64,000 nucleotides of DNA from Sanderia malayensis (lineage: Eukaryota > Cnidaria > Scyphozoa > Semaeostomeae > Pelagiidae). Below the pieces are notes generated by a model. It searched no databases. It had not been told where the DNA came from and saw only the letters and a program-made list of their open reading frames with translations. Below are positions 10,668-22,852 of the stretch, piece by piece (position 1 is the first letter of the stretch; each line of letters begins with the position of its first letter). Position numbers and translations under genes: made by a program. The DNA is taken from assembly GCA_013076295.1 (NCBI GenBank), contig RQOL01000699.1, forward strand, positions 6,386,104 to 6,450,103, written 5' to 3'.

Positions 10668-12458
10668 ATGGTCAAAACAGTTTTGAAGATGGATGACGAA
10701 CAGAAGCAAGCACAAGTTCTCCAGGAACTAGGATCACTGGCTATTCAGGTGAGATTGTGATTTATTATTGAATTTGAAATATTTAAGTGAATAAATGCAA
10801 ATGGTTGCACGAAAGGCATAACTTGGTAGTAAAGTAGCCTGTAACAGCTGGCCACCCTAACGTAGGCCTGCATTAAAATAACTACACATACAAGTGCAGT
10901 TTTGGTGTGGGGGTTATGACTGCATGACATCCTAAGATGTCTACTTTACCCTCTGCTTTCAAAATTGCCTGAAAGTAATAGATATCTGAATGAAATTTCT
11001 TATCTTCATTTAAAATTTGAGGCTGGGGATTTTCTTAGTTTTTTCTTAGCACTATGGCATATTTCAGGTTAATTTTCGTATGAAATGTTTTCTTACAAAA
11101 AGAGCATATAGTCTATATAGCCTAGTCTAGGTTTTTGAAACAATATTTGTCAAAGTATTAAATTTATAGTTTAAAAAATTCATGTAAAGCCAAAATATCA
11201 CCACGAAGGACACGAGAATGGCAATAATAAGCACAAAGGTAAATTTTCACATACTCCAAATTTCATCTGGCTCACAAAACTAATTTTAAATTTGCTGGAT
11301 GCTTTTTTGTTTTTCTTTCTATAAGTGTGTTTTGTGGAATGGCTGTAAAGTTTTTATAAAAAAGGTGTTTAACGTATCATCAACCTCTTAATATATCTAG
11401 CTATACCTAACAATGACCAGGCCCAAAGGTTTTGTTTGTTTTGATAGCTACAGGGTGGCCCAGAAAAAAGTAACACCCGTAACAAAATAATTCGTAGAAT
11501 ATATTTCTAAAGTAGCAATTTCATGAAATTCATACTTCAAGTTATTCCACTTAAATGCGATATTTTGTGTAAATATTGTGCTGGTAGAGTTTATTATCTC
11601 TGAGTAAATGTACTCTCAAACTTAAGCATTCAAAAACACACTGTTTGGAAACATGTAACTTTGTATTGACACAACAAAACACGAAAAACTTCAACAACTC
11701 ATTCTAGCAGTCACATATGATGTTCAAAATGTCAGTCTGATCAGATTCTTTTCTTCCCCATCCTTTTTCTATTCTTAAATTCTTTATAAGATGTTTATCT
11801 TCTACTGATATTGCAGGCATTTTCCTTCACGTTAATTTTTGTTTTGCTTGCTCGCTGACGTGATCAAATTTAAATTTCCCGCCAAAACAAGGGGTTTTGT
11901 ATGTCACGAATTTAACGCCTCGTTGTGCCTAGACGAAAGCTCTAAACGTCAAGATATTTCTACACGTTAATACACTTGAATTGAATATCATCTGGTCTAA
12001 ATTTGACTGGATTGATTTTTGAGAAAAAATATATATAAATTATTTTGTTTGGGGGGGGCCACTTTTTCTGGGCCACCCTGTATATACAATTCAAAATGTT
12101 TGGATTTCTGGAATTTTTCTTTTTTCAGAAACACTCTAAAATGGAAGAAGTTCTTCAGCAAGCACTGTGTGTAGTAAGAAATCTATTTCCTGGACCAGAA
12201 AATACTTCAGAGCTCACTAATAGAATGAAACAGATCATACCAATTGCAGAGAGTTCTTATAAGATAATAAATATGAAAGGGACTTCATCAAATTTTAAAG
12301 CAAAGCTTCAGACAAATTTGAAAAATGAAGAAGATGTTCATGATTTTGTTAAGCAGTATGGAATAAAAACAAATGAAACTTTACGAATTTCGAGAACAAG
12401 GAGCATGGATAACGGAAAAAGTAACTCAAAGATTATGAAATTTAGAATACAGTCATAA
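10668..12458 (+). CDS. Two-exon gene fragment, unknown protein
   Basis: Exon A (10668-10748) opens with MVKTVLKMDDEQKQAQ and ends exactly before GTGAGA. Exon B starts at 12129 after a polypyrimidine tract and CAG and continues in the same phase as KHSKMEEVLQQALCVV, then a helical, charged stretch to a stop at 12456-12458. A donor-like GTAACT near 12420 could end exon B earlier. The intron holds the intact mariner MITE. Phase agreement supports real splicing. I do not recognise the domain. Because these exons lie on the same strand as the KDZ gene at 29098, they may be its N-terminal exons, separated later by insertions; that is inference. Confidence 0.4.
11451..12080 (-). mobile_element. mariner-type MITE, copy 2 (complete)
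   Basis: A 630-bp element with terminal inverted repeats CAGGGTGGCCCAGAAAAA... at both ends, flanked by TA at 11449-11450 and 12081-12082. In the minus orientation it matches the copy at 5611-6786. The transposase start is at 11820 on the minus strand (MPAISVEDKHLI, then KGWGRK), after which the frame diverges. It gives the empty-site reference for the insertion in copy 1. It lies inside the intron between exons 10668-10748 and 12129-12458. Confidence 0.9.
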
Positions 12459-12474
12459 CCATTCCACAAAACGT

Positions 12475-13480
12475 TGCATGTGCTATTGGTTCCCCGTTCA
12501 TTTTCCCATGCTGAAGCAACAAATCTGACATCGATTTTCCCTCACACGATAGGCTCGATATTTGTTTTTTGACTTTGATGATAAGAAACAGGTTGGCGCA
12601 TTATGGCATTGAAATTTGAAAGGCTTGTGATGAGTTTGCAGCTGTGTGGAGGAATTACAAAATTCCCATGTAGTGGCCCCTCGTTGTGCTCAGTGGCGGC
12701 GGGCATAGGCCATGCAATGTTAAAACAGTACAGGAACGGGGAGCATCAAACAGATGATTAAAGATTTACATGTGAAACTGGCAAAATATGCAATATCAAT
12801 GTGTTTTGCTAGCCCATGGAAAAACAGCTGATAAATCAAAACTCGTTGGGCTTCGCAAAATTCTGCTTTATCAGGATGATCGTCCTAAGACTGTAAGGAG
12901 AAGGAGATGGATAGATTTCACCAATTCGCAACGAGAGGGAAGAAATTCTATGGACACATCATCATGAATGAAATAAATCAAACAACAAAGTGCAATAATT
13001 TCGGTACAATAACGAAATTTATGTGTAGTAATAAGGAATTGTGTTACATATATCCTACACTTGCTGTTTCAAGCTTCTTCAACCACAAAGGTTTAGACTG
13101 ACACGGATATGATGGCCTAAAATATATTGCGTATATTGAATTTTGATACACTTTTACTTCATCAGATACACAACAAAAGGATAATAATTGAAATCCAGTG
13201 AAATGCCCAGAAAGTTTTCTTTCAACATTTCTGTTCTTGCTCACATCTCTTTCATGGCTTTCAGTGAAAGAGTTCTCAGCCAAATAGGATCAAATCCATC
13301 AGGTTCTCTTTCATCGGTATCACTATCATCAGCCTGGTCTGGTTTACTCTACGAGACGATTAATCCTATCCTCGCCATCTTCGCAATCCTCAACCCTGCA
13401 GTCATTACTGTCAGTCTTAGAACCACTATTCGACTAAAAGAACTATCACTATCAAAGATCTGGCGATTCGAACTTGGCTG
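12475..13480. mobile_element. Truncated copy of the TTAA element at 32578-34055
   Basis: About 1 kb aligns in the same direction with 32775-33740. Shared blocks include GCTGAAGCAACAAATC, TTGGCGCATTATG, CCCATGTAGTGGC, GGTTTAGACTGACACGGATA and TGCCCAGAAAG. The terminal TTAA-AGTGCCCC arms present in the other copy are absent at both sides. The scattered open frames inside are shared by both copies but are not recognisable proteins. Confidence 0.7.
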
Positions 13481-13514
13481 TTAACGATTCTGTTTAATTA
13501 GATTCATCATCTCA

Positions 13515-15451
13515 TTGAAAAGGCTGCCGATGGGCGGTGAAATATTTAAGCAAAAATTAGTTTTATATATATATTTGTTTAAAATAGAGCTGCCTGTGTC
13601 TTTGAAAGATGGTTATAAGAACGGAATTACCGCACTGCAATTTAATATTAATGATACCTTGCAAGTAATGTCGCAGCTGTTGCTTAAAATAACATCAGAC
13701 CAAACTGATTTGACGACCCAGCAGATGATCAACGATCAATTTCCCATTGGCCCACTGAGCATCCTGATATGCCTTACAGGCATTCCGAAACCCCTACCAG
13801 GCAGTCTGATATGTCCACCGGACAAAATATTAGCCAGGCTAACAGCCACGTGTTTGATAATCAGGAAATTCCTGAAACATGCACCGGATTTTCGTATGGA
13901 AGGCAACGCTTAGGACCTCATTGAGCTCAACATTCAAGGAGCCCATTAGTAATAATGCAGATGATGCTCTTAGCATTCATGCAAGTGATTCTGAGGGAGA
14001 AGAAGTTTCTTCGGAAGTTCCCCTTGATGCTGCAGGAGCCGATTTGCTATCGGAGAAGAATTCCAAGGAGATTAATGACATACAGGGCTCCCTGGATACA
14101 TTAGCCCAAGCTCTAGAATCCCCGTCCGACGTCTCAGACGAGGTTAGCCTGAAAAACAATAAAATCTTTGTCTAGTTAACTTACAACAGACACTTTAAAA
14201 GATAGCCATCTTGTTGGGGAGATGAACATGGCCATCCTTTGTTTCAGTCCTTTGTTTTAACGGTTTTGTTTTACCAATCAAAACATTCCCATATCTGCGC
14301 AATTGCGCATCTTTCAGTAATGACGTAATGCAAGTTTTGAAATTAGCCAATCAAAACTGCCAACCAAGATTAATCTCAGTTCACAGGTGATCACGGAAGT
14401 TCCATTTCACTTCCGTGATCGTGCTCAAATTTGCAGAAAATGAAGAAACACAGCAGCAAACACCATTCTGTGTTATCTGTTTCGTACAATCAAATAGCGA
14501 TACTCTCTGCTCTGAAGAGTTGTTGATTCTCAAAAGAAAAGAAAATTTGATACTCCTCACTGAATTACTTTCATTAGCCTTTTTATACACTACATATAAT
14601 GTACATAGATCTTGTTCTGCTCAGGAAATGATATGTTTGGAATTGTTTTGTTCAAAGATTGTTATGTTTCATTTGGTTCAGCTGAATTCCAGTTTTGCTT
14701 TTACCGTGTAGTCTGGTTTGTGCACAGAATCTGTTTTAAGATAATGTGTAATATATTTGTTCTGCACTAATAATTCCAGTTATATTTAAACTTTTGTTAG
14801 AGTGCTCCTTGATGTTCAAATTTGTTCGCAACTTAGGCCTGGCCTGCCTGCGCTCCGTCATGCGACCCTAGCTTGAGGCCTTAGCTAAAGTTTGTGGCCC
14901 AAGCATCTGTCCAGGCGTACTTTGACAAAGGTACTCACTGCTCCGGAGATATTCTTAATATGAAATTGAAATTTGAATGAAATTTTCCAGTTGAAAATTT
15001 CAGCGCAAAGATGCCACCAAAAAGTTTGACTCCGTAGCTTAGCTTCAAGGATTTCCTCCATTGCGGTGAAATCTTAATGATTTCCAGAAAGCGTTAGTGT
15101 GCTTGCGCAGATATGGGAATTTCTGAACAACGTGAAAACGGACGATGTTCATCTCCCCAACAAATCATTTCGCTTAATACGACAGATTTTCCGCTTACCA
15201 AGGCAAACTTGAATAATGATGCTATCAACAAACACGTATCTGCAAATTTTGACCCTTTAGATCTCCTCGGTCACGTAACTGCGAGCCTCTCCTCACTTCG
15301 CAGAGCTTCTCTCATGTCCAACCTTAAACTTGAATACCAGTCATTATGCTCAAATACTTCAGTACTTCAAAACCTTACTTCAGTCGCCGACCCCCTCCTC
15401 AGCAGAAAAGACAAAATCCGCAACAGAAGCAATTTTCAGAGAAATGGATAG
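13515..15451 (+). pseudogene. DIRS-type Gag region, interrupted
   Basis: Broken plus-strand frames of Gag character: a helical segment (13600-13910), an acidic serine-rich stretch near 13940-14160 (SIHASDSEGEEVSSE), then, after a MITE insertion, DPLDLLGHVTASLSSLRRAS and following residues at 15240-15320, which resemble the Gag C-terminal region of DIRS/Ngaro-type elements. The RT follows directly. In this class Gag packages the RNA. Several frameshifts and the MITE at 14211 disable it. Confidence 0.55.
14211..15163. mobile_element. 953-bp MITE with 19-bp TIRs, ATC duplication
   Basis: Left end TTGTTGGGGAGATGAACAT and its exact reverse complement at the right end, flanked by ATC at 14208-14210 and 15164-15166. 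A second shared block, CCCATATCTGCGCAA, lies further in on each arm. The body has no transposase. A hairpin (GATCACGGAAGT with its complement) lies near 14388-14420. A 3-bp target duplication suggests a PIF/Harbinger-, Zator- or Academ-type parent, but the ends do not decide between them. Confidence 0.75.
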
Positions 15452-15483
15452 TGTTTATTCTGACTTTTTCAGTTCCAGTGTGA

Positions 15484-15938
15484 TAATTTTAATGCCGGGA
15501 GAGTTGCAACATTTGTCTCAGCTTGCAACCGCCTTACCAACGACCCAGAAATACTTTCTGTGATTGCTGGAGCTAAAATTGAGCTTGACATCCCCCCTAG
15601 CACACTGGAAAAGAAGAAGCGAAATTTTGCCCAAAAAGAAAGCCAAATTATAAATGCTGAAATTATAACTTTGTTAAAAAAAGGGTGTCTTAGAAGTCAC
15701 GACCCCGGAACCTGGGCAAGTTATCTCCCCTATATTTATTGTCCCCAAACCTGACGGAACTTTTCGCATGATATTAAATTTGAAAGAATTTAATCACCAC
15801 GTTGTCTATCACCATTTTAAAATTGCTTTATGGCGTCTCTAGACTTGAAAGATGCTTATTATAGCAATCCAGTGGATCCCCAAAACAGAAAATACCTTTT
15901 CAATGAAATCTTGTATCGATACACATGTATTCCTAATT
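15484..15938 (+). pseudogene. DIRS reverse transcriptase, 5' half
   Basis: The frame covers AGRVATFVSACNRLTNDPEIL, the E-x-x-I-x-x-E-I-x-x-L-L-x-K-G segment, ISPIFIVPKPDGTFR, a NLKEFNHHV block and MASLDLKDAYYS, which are RT motifs 1-3 of the DIRS order. A one-base shift near 15740 and another near 15830 break it. It stops at residues TCIPN, where the 11-kb TIR element begins. The RT resumes at 26937 with GLSCCP, the expected continuation. Confidence 0.75.
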
Positions 15939-16451
15939 CAGCTAGGGATACTAAACTTGATCGGGTTTCAGAAACCCGAACGAGTTTCATGCAGCTCGAT
16001 CGGGTTGCAAATTCTATTTTAGGCCCTCTCAATTAAACCCGATTTGGTTGCAAGTGCAAAAATCACCAACAAGACGGTCCCAGGGGATAAAACTGATAAT
16101 TCATTCGGAATCTACATGTGAAAATACATATATTTACGTGAAAAAAATTGGGGGTTGTCCCCGCCGTTTTTTCACAAAATTCAAGTTTAGTTTTGATGAT
16201 GTCATATCATTGTCATCTATTGTTTTATTGTTCTATTGTATACGATACTCAAACCAGCGCGTGTCTTCAACAACAATGAAAGCAAAGCATTCCTTTCTGA
16301 GAATTCTTATAATTTCTGAATCAAACACAAATCTAATCATTAATTCTAATCAAAATAAAAACAGAAGTAATATGATGTGTTCGGCATAAACAAACTAAAA
16401 CAAAACTTTGTCCATTTCATGTTTGGAAAGATGTTCTTCCATAATTTGCTT
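15939..16451 (+). repeat. Left long terminal inverted repeat of the 11-kb element
   Basis: Pairs with 26422-26932. It contains internal short inverted motifs (GATCGGGTTTC then GAAACCCGA) right at the tip, which may form secondary structure or transposase sites. Confidence 0.85.
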
Positions 16452-16538
16452 CACTCTTGCAAGTTTAGTCTCCTTTACTCGGAGAAGATACAAGGAAGAG
16501 ATTTCTGTTCCACCACCTGGGACATCTTGGCCAAAATT

Positions 16539-16913
16539 TTAGCGAGATCTTTTGAATTTCTGGTGGACATAGATATCTGCTGCATGTCTGGCATTCCTTC
16601 CAAAACATTTTATTGGCTCAATCAGTGTATCTTCCAATAAAATTTTTCTGAAAACTTTGCATAAATTTGCAGGAACTCTTCCAATCTGCCTGCCCAGGAT
16701 TCCTTCTGCTTCTTTTGACGTGTATTTGTCTTCTAACTTCATGGGTACCATCACCTTCATAGCATTTGGGTCATAGGAGTTATTATCTTCACACATCACG
16801 TTTAATGGAATGTTTTGAGGTGGCTTGATTTTGAACACGTGATACCCTTTAATGAACCATTTTATGCAAACTTCATTCTTAATGGTATTTTGAACTGAGC
16901 AACAAGAAGCCAT
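16539..16913 (-). CDS. HIRAN-like domain protein
   Basis: An ATG at 16913 opens a protein of about 124 residues. From residue 20 it reads IKGYHVFKIKPPQ, then MCEDNNSYDPNAMKV, then ILGRQIGRVPANLC. This follows the HIRAN pattern: aromatic G-Y-H start, an E/D-x-N-x-x-D-P-N-A core and a G-x-x-I-G-x-x-P end. HIRAN domains bind DNA ends or damaged DNA in helicases such as HLTF, and related stand-alone proteins occur in cnidarian repeats. The gene is divergent from the large gene at 17194, with about 280 bp between the starts. The frame is intact, unlike its neighbour. Role in transposition is inference. Confidence 0.55.
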   Translation of the reverse strand: MASCCSVQNTIKNEVCIKWFIKGYHVFKIKPPQNIPLNVMCEDNNSYDPNAMKVMVPMKLEDKYTSKEAEGILGRQIGRVPANLCKVFRKILLEDTLIEPIKCFGRNARHAADIYVHQKFKRSR

Positions 16914-17193
16914 GTTATGAAAATTTAGAAAATATACTGTTCGTGATTCACCGTCTCCAGCTAATGAAAAATAAGAGAATGACACCGGGTCACTCTGTGC
17001 AAGTTATCATTGCAAAATTTTAGATCAGGAATTTGCTCAGTCGAAACCTCACTTGATTGTATCAATACACATGTAAGGCAATGTCATAATAAACAATCAA
17101 GTCGAATGTCCATTCATTTTATGTAGCAATTTCTCGTATAAAACAAAGCTAAGTTCAAAACCAAAGAAATTTCTCCAGGGTGAGTGAAAAAGA

Positions 17194-20100
17194 ATGAGTA
17201 ATACCAGCAAATCTGAATTTTCTCGCAAGTGTGGTGCTAGAACACATAACAATTATCGGCCAACTGGCAGACTGTTGAAAATAAGAGAGCCAAAGGGGAA
17301 AAAAGAAGGTAAAATTAAAATCAGTAAAGAGCAAGCAATACAGCTTGTTAGTGACAATGTTATAACGAATAAAACAAATTTCATATGTAAAACCTGCTTT
17401 GAAGCTGCAATAAAGGATTGCGCCGTTGGTTCCTCGACAAGTGCCGAAAGCAGCAAGCAAAAGTATTTAGATTTTGAAAAGTATTTAGAATCAATTGTAG
17501 AGCTTGCGAAAAATGATGTCAAGATTTTGTTTATGGAACCAACAAGTTGTTCCATTGAAAACTTGCTATCATATAATTCAAAAGAATGGCTTTCACAGAG
17601 ACCAGAACTACTAGTAAAGCTTCTGGCACATTTGTGTCAGGTCACAAATAGTCAGCTGATGTACGAAAATCGCTGCACATTGTTTCTTTCTAGAATAATC
17701 GAGATTATTTACTCTGCTGTAAATTCTAGAATCGTACTGCCGATATCATTTTCTGAAAATATACATGCATTCTCAGTTTGGCATAGCAAGCAACTTGTTG
17801 AATAAAATAATGCTGTCGGCCCAGCCGGGTCACATTCATTTCTTCAGAAGTGGATATTTTCCAAGCTGTTGCTCCGTCTGATTTTCCTGAAGGATTGGTG
17901 AAATGCGTATTTGATAATGAGCAAGTTATCGGAAAGACCAGGTCCATCAAAACGGAAAAAAAGGTTCCCCTTAGCGTCATTACAAGTTTGGCGAATATCG
18001 TTATCGACGAAAAGTGCTCTCTGCAAAAAGAGGTTTCTTTGTGTCCCCGCATGTGATTTTTTGAGAAATTGACAACAGAAAAAAAAGAAAAGAAAATTAA
18101 ATCCAATATTTGCCTGTCGAAGATACGTACTTCCAGAGATGCTTTCATTAGCAGCAGATTAGAAGTCATGAGGAAAGAACAACGTTTTGAATGGGAACAA
18201 ATCATTGACTATATAGACAATCATGTACAATCTCTATGCGAGGCAGAAGAAGAAAAACTTTGCATTTATTGTGCAGGAGCAAATGATATCGCGTATAATA
18301 CGTGCAGAAATTGTAATGGGGCTCTGGCAAAGTCCAAAGTAACCATAAGTGACTTCATTGACCGCAACAAAGAGATCCATATTTCAAAAGTATTTGCAGA
18401 TTTTGTAGGTGGCGAAAAAATTGTGTGCAAAATTAGAACCGGAGAGCTGGACTTGGTGAACCCTAATGACTATGAAAACATTGCACAAATTTTAAGAAAT
18501 CTCGGTAAGCGTGCTGGAATCAAACAATATGTTGCTGGAGGAACAGGGAGGCAATGGTTGATAATAGAAGTAGATGGCCTTATATATTGTATAGTCGAAC
18601 AACTAATATTTCATACACTGCATTGCCCAGTGTGTAAAACATCATATTTTGGGGCAGATTCTTTTAATACGCACGAATGCACATTTTCAAAAAACGTTCT
18701 TCCTGAACATGAATTTGATTGGCTTTTTTTGCAACCAGGCATGTTGCATTTTGAAATGAATGCTTGCAAGTCCATTATGAGATTCAACTGGGAAATTTTT
18801 GGCGAAGAGGTTGTATGGTCTTCAGGCTTTACAACCACAAAAGGACTTGTACGTATCCATTGCCAATGAATTGCTAGTGCCATTTGTTCGCAACTGCATG
18901 AAGTTGGACTTAGAGATATCTGTTGACAGATATTGGGCATGGTATCAAGAGTCAGCTATAAATCCAAATTACACGTACATATTCACATATTTACATAATC
19001 TGATGCTGTTTCGCGAAGGAGTTAAAATGGGTGCCTATAGTCTAGCTGAAGCTGCATGAGAGCAATTGCAGATTGTTTTTTTCGCACGGTCTCATCCTAA
19101 GTATCGCAGGATTGTGGCCTTGGATAAAATGTGGAAAGAGTTACTTCCGGAGAAGTTGGTTGAAGTGTTGAAGTGTTCGTTTGCTGCCAGTCAAGTGAAT
19201 AATCACGGACACTATCAGGGAGGCGATGCCTCATTGGAAGAAATCAACAAAAACGCGAAAGCCTGGGTAACATCTGGTGTACCAACAGATGACAACTGGC
19301 TTAAAATATTTAGAAACCTGGATGAGCTGTGTAGGGTAAGACAAATGTAACTGTACTGAAAATCAATGTGCACAGAAAAAATCTTTACAAAATATGTTCT
19401 GGACAAAAAAAGTGTCATTTAGTCTATCGTTTGTTTTGGACATAAAGTTTGGACAGATTTCAGCTTATCGTATGCAATGCAGTGTACCCTTTTGACTGAC
19501 TACACTTTTTTTAAAAGAATGTTCTGAGCCTCAATATTCTTAATTTAATAACATATTTATTAATTCTTAGCATGGCAGAAAATAAAATCTGTGCTGCAGA
19601 AAAGTATTTCCTGTAGGACAAATTTTTTCCACACTTTCATTGAAATTTGGATGAGTAATATTTAAAACCATTTCCTGTGAAAAGCACACCAATTCAAAAA
19701 TAAAAAACGCCTACTAAAGATACTAATAGTTTCACAAGATTGTGAGCCTGCCAATATTCTTAAAATTTCCTTAAATTTCACGAATTTCGACCCTCATTAT
19801 TCTTATAAAGTGTATTCTTATAAAAAAGGGTGTATGCCGATACGCGTTAATTTTGTGAAATGAAAAGGGTATGCATATGGTCATGGTCATCCCACTTCTG
19901 CAGCAGCCTACATTTGCATAACGGGGCAAAAAAGGCAGGGGTGCAAAATTTAAGTTAAATTATTATAATCTAATCATTCCTATTTGTATATATGCGCTTT
20001 AATAGTTACCCGATTTTGCAACAAGCATGTCTCCATTCGCTTGATAGTTGACGCGAGAATACATGACCTAGGCCCGCAAAATTTCAGTCTTCGAGCGCGG

Positions 20101-20819
20101 CGTATTCCCGTTGTATGCTTCCGAAATTATCTTTAACTGGTCAATAATGGTTTAGTAATAATCTTCCACGTCTTCGGCCAATAATTTTTCAAATTGATCA
20201 ATTTTTAATTAAATAATTGAAGAAACTATACAGCGGGTAGTGGGAGGTACCACTGCGACACTACCTAGCACTACAGCGTTAGCCTCGTTTTGGAATTGAC
20301 GTCTCGTTTTCAAAAACGAATGTGAAAGTGGTCTATTGGCAGCATGTGTCTTACAATTGTTTTTTCTGTTGCAATTGCTTGAATTGATGGCTTCTATCTT
20401 ATTTTCAGTTCTATTTCCACACCTCCAATTTGCTGCAAGTGATCTACCTGTATGGAAATATAAACTTTACACAGTAATTCTTTTGTAGATAAGAGATAAT
20501 CTGTTAGAAAAGACTGGTTGTAATCGTTCTGATGCTTTAAATAGAAAAGTTCCGGGGATCATGACGGCAGTTGCAAAAATCCGTTCAACCTTCCGAAAGG
20601 TATCGTATCTCAACACTCCAATGGAAGCAGCTATGCAGCAGAGTACAACGGGTGCAGAATTAAATCCTGCCCTACGGAATTTTACAACTCTTGCAGTAGG
20701 CATAACAGATAAGTACATGGAGGGATTTGTTTCTTGTCCAGAAGTAGCCTGTTCTAAAGCAACAGCTTGCATTGCAATTACAAAAAAAGAGTTGGAAAAA
20801 CAGAAAAAAGAGGAAGAAT
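17194..20819 (+). pseudogene. Very large transposon protein, unrecognised family, putative transposase
   Basis: A protein of more than 1000 residues is readable across several frames. It starts at 17194 with a Cys-rich head (FICKTCFEA). It continues through SRIVLPISFSENIHAFSVWHSK, a VFDNEQVIGKT motif near 17909, a zinc-like CIYCAG...CRNC cluster near 18260, a C2HC-like CPVCKTSY...THEC finger near 18620, and LQPGMLHFEMNACK. A C-terminal block GGDASLEEINKNAKAW near 19220 precedes the last exon. The donor after 19335 and acceptor before 20476 join in phase; the last exon ends with a K/E-rich tail at 20819. Breaks: a stop and shift near 17805-17850, TGA at 18054, a shift near 18850, TGA at 19057. 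The order matches proteins common in cnidarian genomes, but no catalytic family is established. Confidence 0.55.
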
Positions 20820-21228
20820 GACCTTCTCACCTTCTTTATCACTGTATTTATACGGCGGCAAATAGACATTTGTCGATTGCACTTGAAAACAGGATTTGCC
20901 GATTGCACTTGAAAACAGGTTTCATAGGTCCCGTGTGGTGTTGAAATACTTCTTTACTTATTACTTCAAACGACGTCCCTTGTTCAGTCCGACCCAGACT
21001 TGGGTCGTTTAGCTCGTCGAGCTGAGCAAAATCAATTGTTGTTAAGTCTTTCTGGCTTGTCATTTCGCTTCTCAGTTCAAGCACAGTCACAAGAATAATC
21101 TATAGTCCGGAGGCGCGAACAAAAGGCTTTGTCTTTGCTTTGTTTCCCTGCGTGATGTTGAAAAAACAACAACAACAACCTTCGGGTGCATATATTTTGC
21201 TTCGAGTGCGCAACAATTAGCGAACACA

Positions 21229-22539
21229 ATGGCTGCCTCTGCAAATGTCGTGGAAGAAGACTTTATTTTTGGGGATGATATTGATATGTTGGTAGATTTT
21301 TTGGAAGACGATTTGTTCGATCCAAACAGCGAGCTTTTGGAGCCTTTTTTGGCGGTCGATGAAGAGGTATGTATGATTTGAAATAATTTCCTTTGGGTGA
21401 TCGCCGTAAAGCGGCCTAGGCCGTGAGCCTGTCAGCCTACTCCTCTTTCTTCTCTTCATTCATGAGCTTCAGCAATGCAAAATAAAATAGATGAATACAA
21501 TTTCCCCTTTTTTAAATAATTATTATATTTATTTTATAGTTGAAGACCGGAGAAGCTTGCAAAGAATGCGGAAAGATGTACAAAACTCGAGGCGGGCTGA
21601 CACGTCATGTGAATTCCAAACATAAAAAGCATGCGGAGAACGCTATGAAAATCCATCCTTTGGAACTAAAAGCAATTTTGGCAGAAGCTGCTCTGAAACC
21701 ATCGAATGATCAATGTTTTCCAGAGGAACTACGTTCACATTTTAAGGGATTTAATGTGTCGCTAGCAGATAGTATTGAAATCAGGGAAAAATTTGCTGCT
21801 GTGTTCGACAAATTTTCGGGAAATGGTGAAAAATTTTACTCTAACTTTTACGAGGTCATTGCCTTGGGAGAGGTGACTCAAGTTGGAACATTATGCCAAC
21901 AAGACACATCATTGCTCTTAACCGAAGTTGCAAATATTTGTTTAGGAAAGTTAGCAGGATGTCCCTCGGAAACAACTACTTCACAAATTAAGAAGAAGTT
22001 TACAGAGAAGGAACTGAACTCTTTAGAGTACCTATCAGGTTACTGCTTCCATAAAGTATACATGAGCACCAGAAACAGCAAAAAGTGGAATAGTATCGTA
22101 AGTCAAAAGACTCTGAGCTTACTGAAGGCTGCTAAAACAGACGTTGCCCAAAAGTTGGTCGATCTCAAGAACAGAGGAGGTCTTTGGAAAGTGAACAGGA
22201 ATGCGGTTGCAATTTTTAAGGCCGTAGTAGGTAGAAACAAAATTTATGGCAGTATCAGCACAATCATTGAAAAACATTGATGCTAGTAGCGTAGTTATAA
22301 GTGCCTTGAAAGACCCATACGTAAAGTCACATATTTCATCCATTGTTTCAGCTGCAACATTAGATATCGAGAATGAAATCGCAATAAATGTTTTTGAGAC
22401 ATTGATTCATTTGTATGTGCGTGTTCGATCACATTCACATGCAAAAGACATAAAAGAGAAACACAAAGCCATGAAAAAATTGAGCAAGAAAAACTCACTT
22501 CGAACAGAAATAAAGAGAGCAGTGTATCAACAGACTTAG
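21229..22539 (+). pseudogene. C2H2-finger accessory gene of the P-type element
   Basis: Exon 1 (21229-21366, 46 codons) is acidic (EEDFIFGDDIDMLVDFLEDD) and ends before GTATGT. Exon 2 starts at 21540 after TTATAG in the same phase. A C2H2 finger follows at once (CKECGKMYKTRGGLTRHVNSKH). A helical region contains LNSLEYLSGYCFHK and LVDLKNRGGLWKVN. A one-base shift near 22245 moves the frame to the C-terminal part (VFETLIHLYVRVRSHSHAKD...LRTEIKR) ending at 22539. I have the impression this family is abundant in cnidarian genomes, with function unknown. Its place between P-type ends suggests a passenger or regulatory gene, perhaps binding the ends. Confidence 0.65.
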
Positions 22540-22852
22540 GTCATTAAGTCGAACCCATGTCACCTTGGTATACTAAAAATTTTAAAATTTGGTTGGAAAT
22601 AATATAAATTGGTCGTAATAATTTGAATAAGCTCATTCGAATTAAAAACTATATGCTTCAAAGGGGGCTTATTCAGGATAGGGGCTTATTCAAAGAAGAG
22701 AAAAGTTGACATTTTTTTAATCCTAAAAAGAAGTCAACTAAGCTACTTCAACATCTTAAGTTTTGTCGTCATGAATCTGTAGCTCAACTGCATCCACTTT
22801 TACATGTTCTTCTTGAATACTTGATGCTAAAGGATCCAATAGTATTGAGTAT

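Noticed and set aside
11451..12128. Start of the 137-residue ORF at 12045
   Set aside because: Its first codons lie in the mariner MITE terminal repeat; the real exon starts after the acceptor at 12129.
14388..14420. Hairpin as a transcription terminator
   Set aside because: Eukaryotic context and location inside a MITE make it a foldback feature, not a bacterial terminator.
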